A DNA stretch of 64,000 nucleotides from Agrococcus jenensis (GTDB lineage: Bacteria; Actinomycetota; Actinomycetes; Actinomycetales; Microbacteriaceae). The notes under the pieces are model-generated. The model had not been told where the DNA came from. It was given only the letters and a program-made list of their open reading frames with translations, and ran no database searches. Below are positions 20,701 to 28,369 of this stretch, in pieces. Within the stretch, counting starts at the first letter, position 1, and each line of letters begins with the position of its first letter. The stretch is taken from NCBI RefSeq assembly GCF_003752465.1, contig NZ_RKHJ01000001.1, positions 372,001-436,000 of the forward strand, given 5' to 3'. Made by a program: the position numbers and the translations under genes.

Positions 20701-21646
20701 CGTGCGCACCTTCGTGCACGTCACGACCGGTGACGCGACGATGCCGGTGCCCGAGCGGCTCGCAGGCGACGACCGCTATGAGACCGCAGTCGAGGTCTCG
20801 CAGCACGGCTACCCGGACGGCGCTGATGTCGTCTACGTGGCCAGCGGCGAGAACTTCCCCGACGGTCTCGCGGCGGCTCCGGCCGCGGCGCACGAGGGCG
20901 GCCCGCTGCTCCTCACGTCGCGCGGCGAGCTGAACGACGTCGTCATGGAGGAGGTCGAGCGCCTGTCGCCCGATCGCATCGTCATCGTGGGTGGAGAGCC
21001 CTCGGTGTCGCCGGCCGTCGCCGACGCCCTCGAGCCGCTCGCGGCCGAGGTCGTCCGCCTCGCGGGCGCAGACCGGTACGAGACCAGCCGTCTCATCGCC
21101 GCCTACGCCTTCGACGCCTCGGGCTCCGCATTCATGGCCACCGGCCGCGCGTTCCCGGACGCGCTGACGGCGGGCTCTGCGGCCGGCTCGATCGACGCAC
21201 CGGTCATCCTGGTCGACGGCAAGGCCGGCGGTCTGGACGACGCGACGGTGGCTGAGCTCGACCGACTGGGTGTGCAGAACGCATACCTGATGGGCGACCA
21301 GCAGTCGATGTCGAACGGCATCGAGCTCCAGCTCGACAACGCCGGACTGGCCGTGCACCGCTTCGGCGGCTCCGACCGGTTCGACACGGCCGTGCTCGTC
21401 AACCGCGCGATGTTCGACGCACCGGTGCCGGCGATGTACATCGCCAGCGGCGAGAAGTTCCCGGACGCCCTGGCCGCTTCGGCGCTCGCGGCTGCCGAGG
21501 GCTCCCCGCTGTACCTGTCGCGCTCGTCCTGCGTGGACTCGGCCGTGGTGACGGAGAGCCTGCGGCTCGACCAGCCGCCGGTGTACCTGCTCGGTGACGA
21601 GCAGACGCTGTCGGCCCAGGTCGCGGCGTACGCGATCTGCCCGTAG
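17702..21646 (+). CDS. Cell-wall-anchored subtilisin-like serine protease (S8) with three CWB2 repeats
   Basis: A 1314-residue paralogue of the preceding gene. It has a signal peptide (basic MSTLKSKRVRLRSG, hydrophobic core, cut near ASAASA around residue 37), an I9-like propeptide, and an S8 domain with Asp187 (VLDTGI), His281 (HGSHTA), Asn in SAGNDGPG and Ser615 (SGTSMSAPH). A PA insert follows the oxyanion site, then beta-sandwich domains. From about residue 1015 come three CWB2 repeats: RLAGDDRYETAVEVS, RLAGADRYETSRLI and RFGGSDRFDTAVLV each open one. CWB2 domains bind secondary wall polymers non-covalently, so this copy should stay on the cell surface. Start GTG at 17702 follows GAAGGATCACCCT. 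Substrate unknown. Confidence 0.94.
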   Translation: MSTLKSKRVRLRSGIALTTALALSAGASVLGASAASAAPTQPPIDTSGFDAGRYIVVLDQDPLATYRGGLPNLARTAPLGTDDIDLDTSAADAYAAHLESEQSQVASAIGADIAASLTTTMNGFIADLSREQALELSRDARVSQIFPDEIQQIQASPANEYLDLEGLWAQAGGVDAAGEGVVVGVLDTGIAPENPLFAGDPLGTTPGAEPYLNAQGQIVYAKGDGNTFTGVCQTGEQFEASDCSTKIVSARYYVDGFEAENIGTETQIPGEYLSPRDGDAHGSHTASTAAGNAEVPVTSPGGADLGTMSGVAPEARIAAYKVCWSGPDPTTTDDDGCSTSDSVQAIEQATEDGVDVINFSIGGGAATSVVTADDIAFLGAAAAGVFVSVSAGNDGPGASTLDHGAPWYTTVAAASVPNYEATVVLPGDVRIPGGSVTVPMGDDAETISGEFVYAGDIPAAGVDAEDAALCQIDTLDEAAAAGKIVLCDRGVNARAEKSQVVADAGGIATVLVNVTPGSIDLDDHAVPTIHVDAEYRDELLAAADGTTVISFEPGNTSGIETVAPVVAGFSSRGPVLAEGSDVLKPDVTAPGVGIIAAGPNPAAGEPTYEFLSGTSMSAPHVAGLGAIYLGVHPNASPAEVKSALMTTATDTRNLDGTVSTDPWAQGAGFVNTQSMLDAGLVYEAGTADWYGYLRGLGYVLPDEWVGSPIDPSDLNQASIAIGSLAGTQTITRSVTSLEAGTYTPSVQDVPGVDVEVSPSSLAFTEAGQTLDYTVTFTTTTAELGTWSSGFLTWTSAEHTVRSPIAVQPVAVAAPVWVEGMGTVGETPITAMSGIEGTIGLEANGLAPFSQLGADTGAKDEEFAYEFSIPEGELVHYFSLDAADDTSDLDLFVYLLDDEGEAIAEYVAGTGSADEELLLDAPTAGDYVAYVDVFAANGDGTEASFTLDHVGVGEGQQEGQFRTEPSSVDVGIGDEFVFSAKWNGLDVNSEYLGIIEYSGTDVRTFVHVTTGDATMPVPERLAGDDRYETAVEVSQHGYPDGADVVYVASGENFPDGLAAAPAAAHEGGPLLLTSRGELNDVVMEEVERLSPDRIVIVGGEPSVSPAVADALEPLAAEVVRLAGADRYETSRLIAAYAFDASGSAFMATGRAFPDALTAGSAAGSIDAPVILVDGKAGGLDDATVAELDRLGVQNAYLMGDQQSMSNGIELQLDNAGLAVHRFGGSDRFDTAVLVNRAMFDAPVPAMYIASGEKFPDALAASALAAAEGSPLYLSRSSCVDSAVVTESLRLDQPPVYLLGDEQTLSAQVAAYAICP

Positions 21647-21659
21647 TGCAGCACTGACG

Positions 21660-21694
21660 GGAGGGGGCGGGGACGCGAGGTCCTCGCCCCCTTC
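21660..21694. terminator. Terminator after subtilase 2
   Basis: GGAGGGGGCGGGGA pairs, with G-T wobble, with TCCTCGCCCCCTTCC around a short loop, 14 bases after the stop. Confidence 0.75.
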
Positions 21695-21704
21695 CGCTAC
21701 CGGG

Positions 21705-21711
21705 TAGGATC
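21705..21711 (+). promoter_or_regulatory. Putative -10 region of tRNA-Ser
   Basis: TAGGAT occurs about 28 bases before the tRNA 5' end. It is a reasonable -10 hexamer; no -35 was recognised. Confidence 0.35.
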
Positions 21712-21738
21712 GCAGGGTTGGTCTCTCGGGACCGGCCT

Positions 21739-21823
21739 GGAGGATTCGCCTAGTGGCCTATGGCGCACGCTTGGAAAGCGTGTTGGGTGCAAGCCCTCGG
21801 GGGTTCGAATCCCCCATCCTCCG
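21739..21823 (+). tRNA. tRNA-Ser (GGA anticodon)
   Basis: An 85-base class II tRNA. Acceptor GGAGGAT pairs with ATCCTCC at 21816-21822. The anticodon stem CACGC/GCGTG encloses TTGGAAA, anticodon GGA. A long variable arm (TTGGGTGCAAGCCCTC region) precedes the T arm GGGGGTTCGAATCCCCC. CCA is not encoded. Confidence 0.97.
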
Positions 21824-21840
21824 CCCCGCGACGCATGTCG

Positions 21841-21883
21841 CGCACGAAGAGCCCTCGGCCCCGCCGGGGGCTCTTCTCGTGCG
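21841..21883. terminator. Terminator after tRNA-Ser
   Basis: A long hairpin: CGCACGAAGAGCCC on the left pairs with GGGCTCTTCTCGTGCG on the right, with a 2-base bulge. It starts 18 bases after the tRNA. The rest of the gap to 22014 holds no recognised gene. Confidence 0.75.
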
Positions 21884-22014
21884 GCGAGCGACCGATCGGG
21901 CGTGGCCATGGCCGCCGGTGTACCGTGAGAGCACCGGTAGAGCAGACTCGTCACGTTGGAGCACCCGATGGGCCCAAGCAGTCCGCGCTCGCTCGGGTGT
22001 GCTGGAGCACGCTC

Positions 22015-22374
22015 GTGAGCAAGCGCATCCTGGTCGTCGATGACGACCGCGACATCCGCGACCTCGTCGCGATCAAGCTCGAGTCCGCGGGGCTCGAGGT
22101 CGAGACGCGCGCCGACGGTTCCGAGGCCCTGCAGGCCGCGAGCGAGGGCGACTGGTCGGTCATCGTGCTCGACGTCATGATGCCCGGGATGTCCGGGATC
22201 GACGTGCTGCGCCTCATCCGCGACCGCGGCGACCGGACCCCGGTGATCCTGCTCACCGCTCGGGGCCAGGAGAAGGACATCGAGGCGGGGTTCGCGGCCG
22301 GCGCGGACCACTACGTCACGAAGCCGTTCAGCCCGAGGGCGCTGCTCGCCCGCGTGACCGCCGCGCTGGGATGA
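22015..22374 (+). CDS. Single-domain response regulator (CheY-like receiver)
   Basis: A 119-residue stand-alone receiver. It has the acidic pair DDDRD after ILVV, the phosphoacceptor Asp in IVLDVMMPGM (near residue 52), the switch Thr in ILLTARGQ, and the conserved Lys in VTKPFSP near residue 104. It has no output domain, so it must act by protein-protein contact. GTG at 22015 was chosen for the motif position and the GGAGCACGCTC before it. Its stop overlaps the ATG of the HEAT-repeat gene by 4 bases, and that gene overlaps the glycosyltransferase, which makes those two its obvious partners. The likely kinase is the one encoded convergently at 24797-26449. Confidence 0.92.
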   Translation: MSKRILVVDDDRDIRDLVAIKLESAGLEVETRADGSEALQAASEGDWSVIVLDVMMPGMSGIDVLRLIRDRGDRTPVILLTARGQEKDIEAGFAAGADHYVTKPFSPRALLARVTAALG

Positions 22375-23339
22375 CCACGCTGCTGCCGCCATCGCTGCTG
22401 TGGTGGCTGCTCGCCATCGCGTCGCTCGTCGTGGTGTGCATGCTCATCAGCCTCGTCGCGCAGCGGCTCGTGCGCCATCGCCGCGAGCGACGCCGCGCCG
22501 AGCTCGACGAGCGCCTGCGACCGCTCGTGCTCGAGGCGTCGGTCGCCGAGGACGACGAGGTCGACGCGCTGCTCGCGCGCGTGCGTGCGCTCGACGCCGA
22601 GGAGCGAGCGCACGTGGGCCGGACCGTGTCGCTGATGCTGCGGGGCATCACCGGCGAGGCCGCCGACCGGCTGCGCGCCGTCGCCGACGCCAGCGGCCTC
22701 GCACCGCGGGTCATCGCGGCCGCGCACCACCGCGACCCCGTGATCCGGGCCGACGTCGCGGAGGCGCTCGGGCTCCTCGCACCGGACGGCGCGCTCGCGC
22801 TGCTGCTCGAGCTCGCGGACGACCCCTCCACCGACGTCCGCACGGTCGCGATCCGCGCCCTCGGCGCCTTCGACGAGCCCGCCGCCATCGACCGCGTCGT
22901 GGCGGCGCTCGCGGAGGGCAGCGGCATCCCGACGAGCGTCGCGGCATCGTCGCTGCTGCAGCAGGGCGGCGCGGTCGGCGACCGCGTGCGGCTCGCGCTC
23001 GAGGACGACGACGCGGGCGTGCGCCGCGGCGCAGCGCGCGTCGCCGGCCTGCTGCAGGCATCCGGCACCGCCGACGCGCTCGCCCGCCTCGTGGCCGACG
23101 AGCACGAGTCGGTGCGGCTCGCCGCGATGCGGTCGCTCGAGCGGATGCCCGTGCGCGCCGCGGTGCCCGCGCTCCGGTCGGCCGCGCTCGACGGCGGCAC
23201 GGTCGGCGAGGCCGCCGCCCGGGCGCTCGTCGCGATGCCCAGCAGCTGGACCGCCGACGCGATCGCAGAGATCGCTGCCGAGGCGCAGCCCGGCGTGCGG
23301 CGCGCAGCCGGGCTCCCGAGGGCGGAGGCGCGCGCGTGA
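22371..23339 (+). CDS. Membrane-anchored HEAT-repeat protein
   Basis: A 322-residue protein with one N-terminal membrane helix (about residues 9-31, LLWWLLAIASLVVVCMLISL) and a basic stop-transfer region. It continues into a cytoplasmic array of HEAT/PBS-type helical repeats; DPVIRADVAEALGLL, STDVRTVAIRALGAF, DAGVRRGAARVAGLL and HESVRLAAMRSLERM mark successive units. Such repeats are scaffolds. The gene sits between a receiver-only regulator and a glycosyltransferase, overlapping both by 4 and 4 bases. A likely role is to carry the receiver's signal to the glycosyltransferase at the membrane. That role is inference from the neighbours. Confidence 0.85.
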   Translation: MTTLLPPSLLWWLLAIASLVVVCMLISLVAQRLVRHRRERRRAELDERLRPLVLEASVAEDDEVDALLARVRALDAEERAHVGRTVSLMLRGITGEAADRLRAVADASGLAPRVIAAAHHRDPVIRADVAEALGLLAPDGALALLLELADDPSTDVRTVAIRALGAFDEPAAIDRVVAALAEGSGIPTSVAASSLLQQGGAVGDRVRLALEDDDAGVRRGAARVAGLLQASGTADALARLVADEHESVRLAAMRSLERMPVRAAVPALRSAALDGGTVGEAAARALVAMPSSWTADAIAEIAAEAQPGVRRAAGLPRAEARA

Positions 23340-24832
23340 CCTGGCTGCACGACACCCTCGAGGCGATCTTCGCCGTCATCGCGTGGCCGGCTGCCGCGTA
23401 CTTCGTGCTCGCGAACACCTCGATGCTGCTGCTCGTGCTGCTCGCAGCTCGGCACTTCGCCCGGTACCTGCGCCGCAGCGAGCACCGCGGCGAGGACGCC
23501 ATGGCCGCGTCGCCGCTCAGCCTCGGCGTGAGCGTGATCGTGCCCGCCTACAACGAGGCCGCCGTCATCCTGACGAGCGTCCGCTCCGTGCTCGACCTCC
23601 GGTACCCGGACCACGAGGTCATCGTCGTGAACGACGGCAGCAAGGACGATACGATGCGGCTCCTCAAGGAGGGGTTCGGGCTCGTGCCCGACGAGCGCGA
23701 CGTGCCCGGGCGCATCCCCGTGCGCGGTGCGCTGCGCGGCGTGTGGCGCTCCCCCGACCCGGCCGTGCCGCTGCTCGTCGTCGACAAGGAGAACTCCGGG
23801 CGCTCCGACTCCGTCAACCTCGGCCTCGACCTCGCGAGCAAGGAGCTCGTGGTGATGGTCGACGCCGACTCGATCCTGGAGCCCGACGCGCTGCTGTCGG
23901 TGTCGAAGCCGTTCGCCGACGACCCCGAGCGCGTCGTCGCCACCGGCGGCGTCGTGCGCATCGTCAACAACAGCCGCGTGCAGGCCGGGCGCATCGTCGA
24001 CATCCGCATGCCCAAGGAGCTCGTCACCCGCATCCAGGTGGTCGAGTACCTGCGCGCCTTCCTGCTGGGGCGCACCGCCTGGTCGGACCTCAACGCGCTC
24101 ATCCTCATCTCGGGTGCCTTCGGCATGTTCCGCCGCGACGTGCTCATCGACGTCGGCGGCCTCGACGCCGACTCGATCGGCGAGGACTTCGAGCTCGTCA
24201 TGCGCATCCAGCGCTGGATCCGCCACGGCCACCGCGAGTCCCGGGTGGAGTTCGTGGCCGAGCCGGTCAGCTGGACCGAGGCGCCATCGACCCTGAAGGT
24301 GCTCGCGCGGCAGCGCCGCCGCTGGCATCGCGGGCTCTGGGAGGTGCTGTGGAAGTACCGCAGCATGCTCCTGAACCCCCGCTACGGCCGCGTCGGCATG
24401 CTGGCGCTCCCCTACTACTGGCTCTTCGAGCTGTTCGCGCCGCTCATCGAGCTCGTGGGCATCGTCCTCGTCGTGCTCGGGCTGCTCGTCGGCGCCGTCC
24501 ACCCCGGGATGGCGCTGCTGCTCCTGATCGTCGCCTACGTCTACGGCACCATCGTCACGCTCGCCGCCGTCGTCGTCGAGGAGGCGAGCTTCCACCGCTA
24601 CGAGCGCTGGCGCGACATGGGCACGACGCTGTGGGCGGTCGTTGCCGAGAGCCTCGGCTACCGCCAGCTCACCGCGATCTGGCGCATCCAGGGCTGGTGG
24701 GCAGGCCTCACCAACCGGAAGCAGGTGTGGGGCGAGATGACCCGCACCGGGTTCGCCGGCGCCTCGGATGCATCGGACCCGGTCATGCCCGGCGTGTCAG
24801 CGACCGGCGGGCAGTCGGACCGACGCGACTGA
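23336..24832 (+). CDS. Processive family-2 glycosyltransferase (PgaC/hyaluronan-synthase-like)
   Basis: A 498-residue membrane glycosyltransferase. It has N-terminal membrane helices (about 10-42), a GT2 domain opening SVIVPAYNEAAVI with VNDGSKDD, the substrate/metal motif VDADS, the catalytic-base region GEDFELVMRI, and the processivity motif ARQRRRWHRG. Three or more membrane helices follow (after YGRVGMLALPYYWLFELF). The D, D, D, QxxRW set marks processive enzymes that both make and export a polysaccharide such as poly-N-acetylglucosamine, hyaluronan or cellulose. The polymer cannot be told from sequence. GTG at 23336 overlaps the HEAT gene stop (GTGA). Its 3' end overlaps the convergent histidine kinase gene by 36 bases. 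Confidence 0.9.
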   Translation: MTWLHDTLEAIFAVIAWPAAAYFVLANTSMLLLVLLAARHFARYLRRSEHRGEDAMAASPLSLGVSVIVPAYNEAAVILTSVRSVLDLRYPDHEVIVVNDGSKDDTMRLLKEGFGLVPDERDVPGRIPVRGALRGVWRSPDPAVPLLVVDKENSGRSDSVNLGLDLASKELVVMVDADSILEPDALLSVSKPFADDPERVVATGGVVRIVNNSRVQAGRIVDIRMPKELVTRIQVVEYLRAFLLGRTAWSDLNALILISGAFGMFRRDVLIDVGGLDADSIGEDFELVMRIQRWIRHGHRESRVEFVAEPVSWTEAPSTLKVLARQRRRWHRGLWEVLWKYRSMLLNPRYGRVGMLALPYYWLFELFAPLIELVGIVLVVLGLLVGAVHPGMALLLLIVAYVYGTIVTLAAVVVEEASFHRYERWRDMGTTLWAVVAESLGYRQLTAIWRIQGWWAGLTNRKQVWGEMTRTGFAGASDASDPVMPGVSATGGQSDRRD

Positions 24833-26449
24833 CCCGGCGCCCACCTCGCTGTCGAACGCGATCGTGCCGCCGTGCGCCTGCGCGATCATCCGGCAGATCC
24901 AGAGCCCGAGGCCTGCGCCCTGCACGCCGGAGGCGCGCGCGGCGGACGAGCGGTAGAAGCGCTCGAAGACGCGTGCCGCCTCGTCGGGCGCGACGCCGGG
25001 GCCGTCGTCGCTGACCTCCAGCAGCGCGTCGGCGCCCTCCGCGCCGACGCGCACCTCGACGAAGCCGTCGTCGCTCGTGTACTTGATGCCGTTCGAGATG
25101 AGGTTCTCGACCACCTGGCTCACGCGGCGCGCATCCGCGACGAGCGGCACGGGCGGCCCGTCGACGAGCCGCAGCTCGACGCCGCGGTTCCGCGCCCGGT
25201 GGGCGAGGGTCGCGACGGCGTCCTGGGCGAGCGAGCGCAGGTCGGTCTCCGCAGGCTCGAGGTGCAGCTCACCGCGGCTCATCTCGCCGACGATCAGCAG
25301 GTCCTCGACGAGCGTGCGCAAGCGGGTGCTGTTGCGCTCCACGATCTTGAGCCACGAGCGCAGCTCGTCGGACATCTCCTCGTCGATCGCCAGCTCGATG
25401 TACCCGGCGATCGAGGTGAGCGGGGTGCGCAGCTCGTGCGAGATCAGCGCGACGAAGTCGTCGCGGTCCTCGAGCATCCGCATGTAGGCCGTCACGTCGT
25501 CGACCGACGCGATCGATCCGCGGAACTCGCCGTCGACCATGAGCGGCCGCGACGACACCGTCACGGCGAACATGTCGTGACCGGGTCGCGCGATCCAGAA
25601 CCGGCTGTTGTCGAACGACTCGCCGCGCGCGGCCCGCAGGAACGGCATCTCGCCGTACGGGATGGGCTGACGCGACTCCAGGTCGAGGAAGCTCGCGCCG
25701 TCGAGCACATGCTCCAGGTCGGTGCCCTCGAGCGCGGGGTGGCCGGTGAGCGTCGGGTTGATGCGCACGACGCCGCCGTCGGCGTCGAGCAGCATGAGGC
25801 CGACGCGCGCGGTGTCGAAGATGTTGTCGAGCAGCACGCCGTCGGCGGCGAGCTGGCGGGCCATCTCCGTCTTCTCCCGCTCCCGCTCGAGCAGGACGAG
25901 CTGCTGCTGGTCGATCCTGCCGGTGTAGCTGTCGGCGAAGTAGGCGGCGGCGATGAGCGCGACCGGCACGAGCACCGCACCGACCGCGTTCGCCGTGGTG
26001 GTCGTGCCGGTCGACGCCGAGATCTGGAGCGCCATCGCGATGCCCATCGCGATGCCGCCGGCGGCGACGATGACGAGGCCGACGCGGCGACCGACGAAGC
26101 CGAGCCAGAACGCCGGGACCACCGCGAGCATCGCCACGATGCGCGGCATCCCGACGTCGCCCAGCAGGAGCATGATGGCCAGGAGGTCCATCGCCGGCAC
26201 GAGCACTTCCATCCAGCGCGCGTCGTACAGCGGGCCCTGCCCCAGCAGTGCGAGGCCGGTCGCCACTGCGACCGCGGCGACGCTCGCCCACACCCACGGG
26301 CGGTCCCAGACGCCCGGCGCGACGGCCGTGAGCACGATCAGCACGAGCGCGAGCACCGCGAGGGACAGGAGCTGCCCGCGCAGCGTCTCCGTCAGGGCGG
26401 CGATGCCGCGCGGTCGCTCGCGAGCCTCGAGGCTCTCCGTGCCGCTCAC
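24797..26449 (-). CDS. Membrane sensor histidine kinase with PAS domain
   Basis: A 550-residue kinase. Six or more hydrophobic helices fill residues 27-185, a large integral sensor. A short coiled coil (LEREREKTEMARQLAADG), a PAS-type domain (about 205-325, with LMLLDADGGVVRINPTL), then HisKA with the phospho-acceptor His338 (ISHELRTPL) and a HATPase domain (N box NLISNGIKY, G1 DDGPGV, G2 GAGLGL) follow. GTG at 26449 overlaps the stop of the HerA-like ATPase gene, so both are in one transcript. Its own 3' end overlaps the glycosyltransferase gene tail to tail. It is the only kinase near the receiver-only regulator at 22015, a likely though unproven pair. Confidence 0.93.
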   Translation of the reverse strand: MSGTESLEARERPRGIAALTETLRGQLLSLAVLALVLIVLTAVAPGVWDRPWVWASVAAVAVATGLALLGQGPLYDARWMEVLVPAMDLLAIMLLLGDVGMPRIVAMLAVVPAFWLGFVGRRVGLVIVAAGGIAMGIAMALQISASTGTTTTANAVGAVLVPVALIAAAYFADSYTGRIDQQQLVLLEREREKTEMARQLAADGVLLDNIFDTARVGLMLLDADGGVVRINPTLTGHPALEGTDLEHVLDGASFLDLESRQPIPYGEMPFLRAARGESFDNSRFWIARPGHDMFAVTVSSRPLMVDGEFRGSIASVDDVTAYMRMLEDRDDFVALISHELRTPLTSIAGYIELAIDEEMSDELRSWLKIVERNSTRLRTLVEDLLIVGEMSRGELHLEPAETDLRSLAQDAVATLAHRARNRGVELRLVDGPPVPLVADARRVSQVVENLISNGIKYTSDDGFVEVRVGAEGADALLEVSDDGPGVAPDEAARVFERFYRSSAARASGVQGAGLGLWICRMIAQAHGGTIAFDSEVGAGSVASVRLPAGR

Positions 26450-28296
26450 CGGCGCCGGTTGCCGAACACGCCGCGCACGATCTCGCGGATGAGCGACTGG
26501 CCGGTGCGCGATCCGATGAAGTCGGTCACGACGTTGCCGCCCGCGCGCTCGCCGGAGGATCGCCCGGTCGAGCGGCCCCGCTGCGCATCCTCCTCGAGGC
26601 GCTGCGCCTCCTTCTCGAGCCGCTGCGCCTCCTGCTCGGCCGCCTCACGAGCTGCCTCGTCCTGCTCGGCCCGCTGCGCCGACGCGAGCCGCGCCTGCAG
26701 CAGCTCGTACGCCGACTCGCGGTCGACCGCCTGCCCGTAGGTCGCCGACAGCGGCGACGCCTGGACGCTCTGCTGCATCGCGGCAGCCGGGGTCGGCTCC
26801 ATCGAGCCCTGCGGCGCCCGCAGCCGCGTCCAGGCGACCGGGGTGGGCGCGCCGCGCTCGTCCATCACCGTGACGATCGCCTCGCCGATGCCGAGGCTCG
26901 TGAGGACCTCCTCGAGGTCGTACCCGCTGCGCGGGTAGGTCCGCACCGTCTGCCGGAGCGCCGTCGCGTCGTCGGGCGTGTGCGCGCGCAGCTGGTGCTG
27001 CACGCGCGAGCCGAGCTGCGCGAGCACGTCGGAGGGCACGTCCTTGGGCGTCTGGGTGACGAAGAAGATGCCGACGCCCTTCGAGCGGATGAGCCGCACC
27101 GTCTGGGTGATGGCCGTGAGGAAGTCCTTCGACGCGTCCTGGAAGAGCAGGTGCGCCTCGTCGAAGAAGAAGACCAGCTTCGGCCGCTCCACGTCGCCCA
27201 CCTCGGGCAGGTCCTCGAAGAGGTCGGCGAGCAGCCACATGAGGAAGGTCGAGAAGAGGGCAGGGCGGCTGGCCACGTCCGGCAGCTCGAGCAGGCTGAT
27301 GATCCCGCGGCCGTCCTGCGTCGTGCGCATGAGCGCGCGGGTGTCGAGCTCGGGCTCGCCGAAGAACACGTCGGCGCCCTGCTCGCTGAACGCGGTGATC
27401 TCGCGCAGGATGACGCCGGCGGTTTGCGTCGAGATGCCGCCGAGGCGCTTGAGGTCCGCCTTGCCCTCGTCGCCCGTGAGCCACAGCAGCAGCTCGCGCA
27501 GGTCCTTGAGGTCGACGAGCGGCAGGCGCTGCTCGTCGGCGTAGGCGAAGACGATGCCGAGGCTCGACTCCTGGGTGTCGTTGAGGCCCAGCACCTTCGC
27601 GAGCAGCGTCGGTCCGAACGACAGCACCGTCGCCCGCACCGGCACCCCGGTGCCCTGGCCGCCGAGCGCGAAGTACTCGACCGGGAAGGCGGCGCCCTGC
27701 CACGCCTGCCCGATGCCCGCGGTGCGCGCGAGCAGCTTCTCGCTCGACGTGCCCGCCGTCGCGACGCCCGAGAGGTCGCCCTTGATGTCGGCCGCGAAGA
27801 CGGGCACGCCGGCAGCGGAGAGCTGCTCGGCGAGGACCTGCAGCGTCTTCGTCTTGCCGGTGCCGGTCGCGCCGGCGATGAGCCCGTGCCGGTTGACCAT
27901 GGCGAGCGGGATGCGCACCTGCGTCGCCGCGTCGGGCTCGCCGTTGACGAGCGCGCCGATCTCGAGCACGGAGCCGGTGAACGCGTAGCCGGCCCGCACG
28001 GCGGCCACCTCGTCGACGCTCAGCGGGCCGGCGGTGGCCGCGGGCTCGACGCGGTCGCCGGGCTCCGACGGGTGCTCGGGGTCGGCGGGCGCGGTCTCCG
28101 CCTCGGGCGCCCGCGTGTACGACTCGGCGACGGGCGGCGCGCCCTCGGGCGTCGCGTCGTCGGCCGCGGACGGCGGGGTGTCGAGCCTCGCGCGCGCCTC
28201 GCCCGCCTGGAGCTCCGCGAGGCGGGCCGCGGCGGCGGCCTGCGCCTGCCGAGCCGCCTCGAGTTCGGCCTGGGCCTTCGCGAGCTCGTCGGTCAT
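26446..28296 (-). CDS. HerA-like ATPase (DUF853 family)
   Basis: A 616-residue P-loop ATPase of the HerA/FtsK superfamily, DUF853 (YjgR-type) group. After an Ala/Pro/Glu-rich N-terminus with an initial coiled coil (ELAKAQAELEAARQAQ), Walker A lies in IAGATGTGKTKTLQ near residue 150 and Walker B in KLVFFFDEAHLLF near 370. An Arg-finger-like SKGVGIFFVTQTPKD follows. A second coiled coil rich in Ala/Glu/Arg (about 545-590) precedes a basic tail. DUF853 proteins are widespread and poorly understood; a DNA or protein-pumping role is assumed. It is translationally coupled to the membrane histidine kinase downstream, an association worth noting. Confidence 0.88.
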   Translation of the reverse strand: MTDELAKAQAELEAARQAQAAAAARLAELQAGEARARLDTPPSAADDATPEGAPPVAESYTRAPEAETAPADPEHPSEPGDRVEPAATAGPLSVDEVAAVRAGYAFTGSVLEIGALVNGEPDAATQVRIPLAMVNRHGLIAGATGTGKTKTLQVLAEQLSAAGVPVFAADIKGDLSGVATAGTSSEKLLARTAGIGQAWQGAAFPVEYFALGGQGTGVPVRATVLSFGPTLLAKVLGLNDTQESSLGIVFAYADEQRLPLVDLKDLRELLLWLTGDEGKADLKRLGGISTQTAGVILREITAFSEQGADVFFGEPELDTRALMRTTQDGRGIISLLELPDVASRPALFSTFLMWLLADLFEDLPEVGDVERPKLVFFFDEAHLLFQDASKDFLTAITQTVRLIRSKGVGIFFVTQTPKDVPSDVLAQLGSRVQHQLRAHTPDDATALRQTVRTYPRSGYDLEEVLTSLGIGEAIVTVMDERGAPTPVAWTRLRAPQGSMEPTPAAAMQQSVQASPLSATYGQAVDRESAYELLQARLASAQRAEQDEAAREAAEQEAQRLEKEAQRLEEDAQRGRSTGRSSGERAGGNVVTDFIGSRTGQSLIREIVRGVFGNRRR

Positions 28297-28369
28297 GTCG
28301 CCATCCTAGGTCTCGACCGCATGGCGCCCCGAAGCGCGAGGGCCGCGCCGCGCGGCTCCCGGCGCCGGC

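Noticed and set aside
17420-21358. A minus-strand frame of about 1300 codons opposite subtilase 2
   Set aside because: It is rich in Arg/Asp/Val/Gly with no motif. It mirrors codon bias of the real gene on the plus strand.
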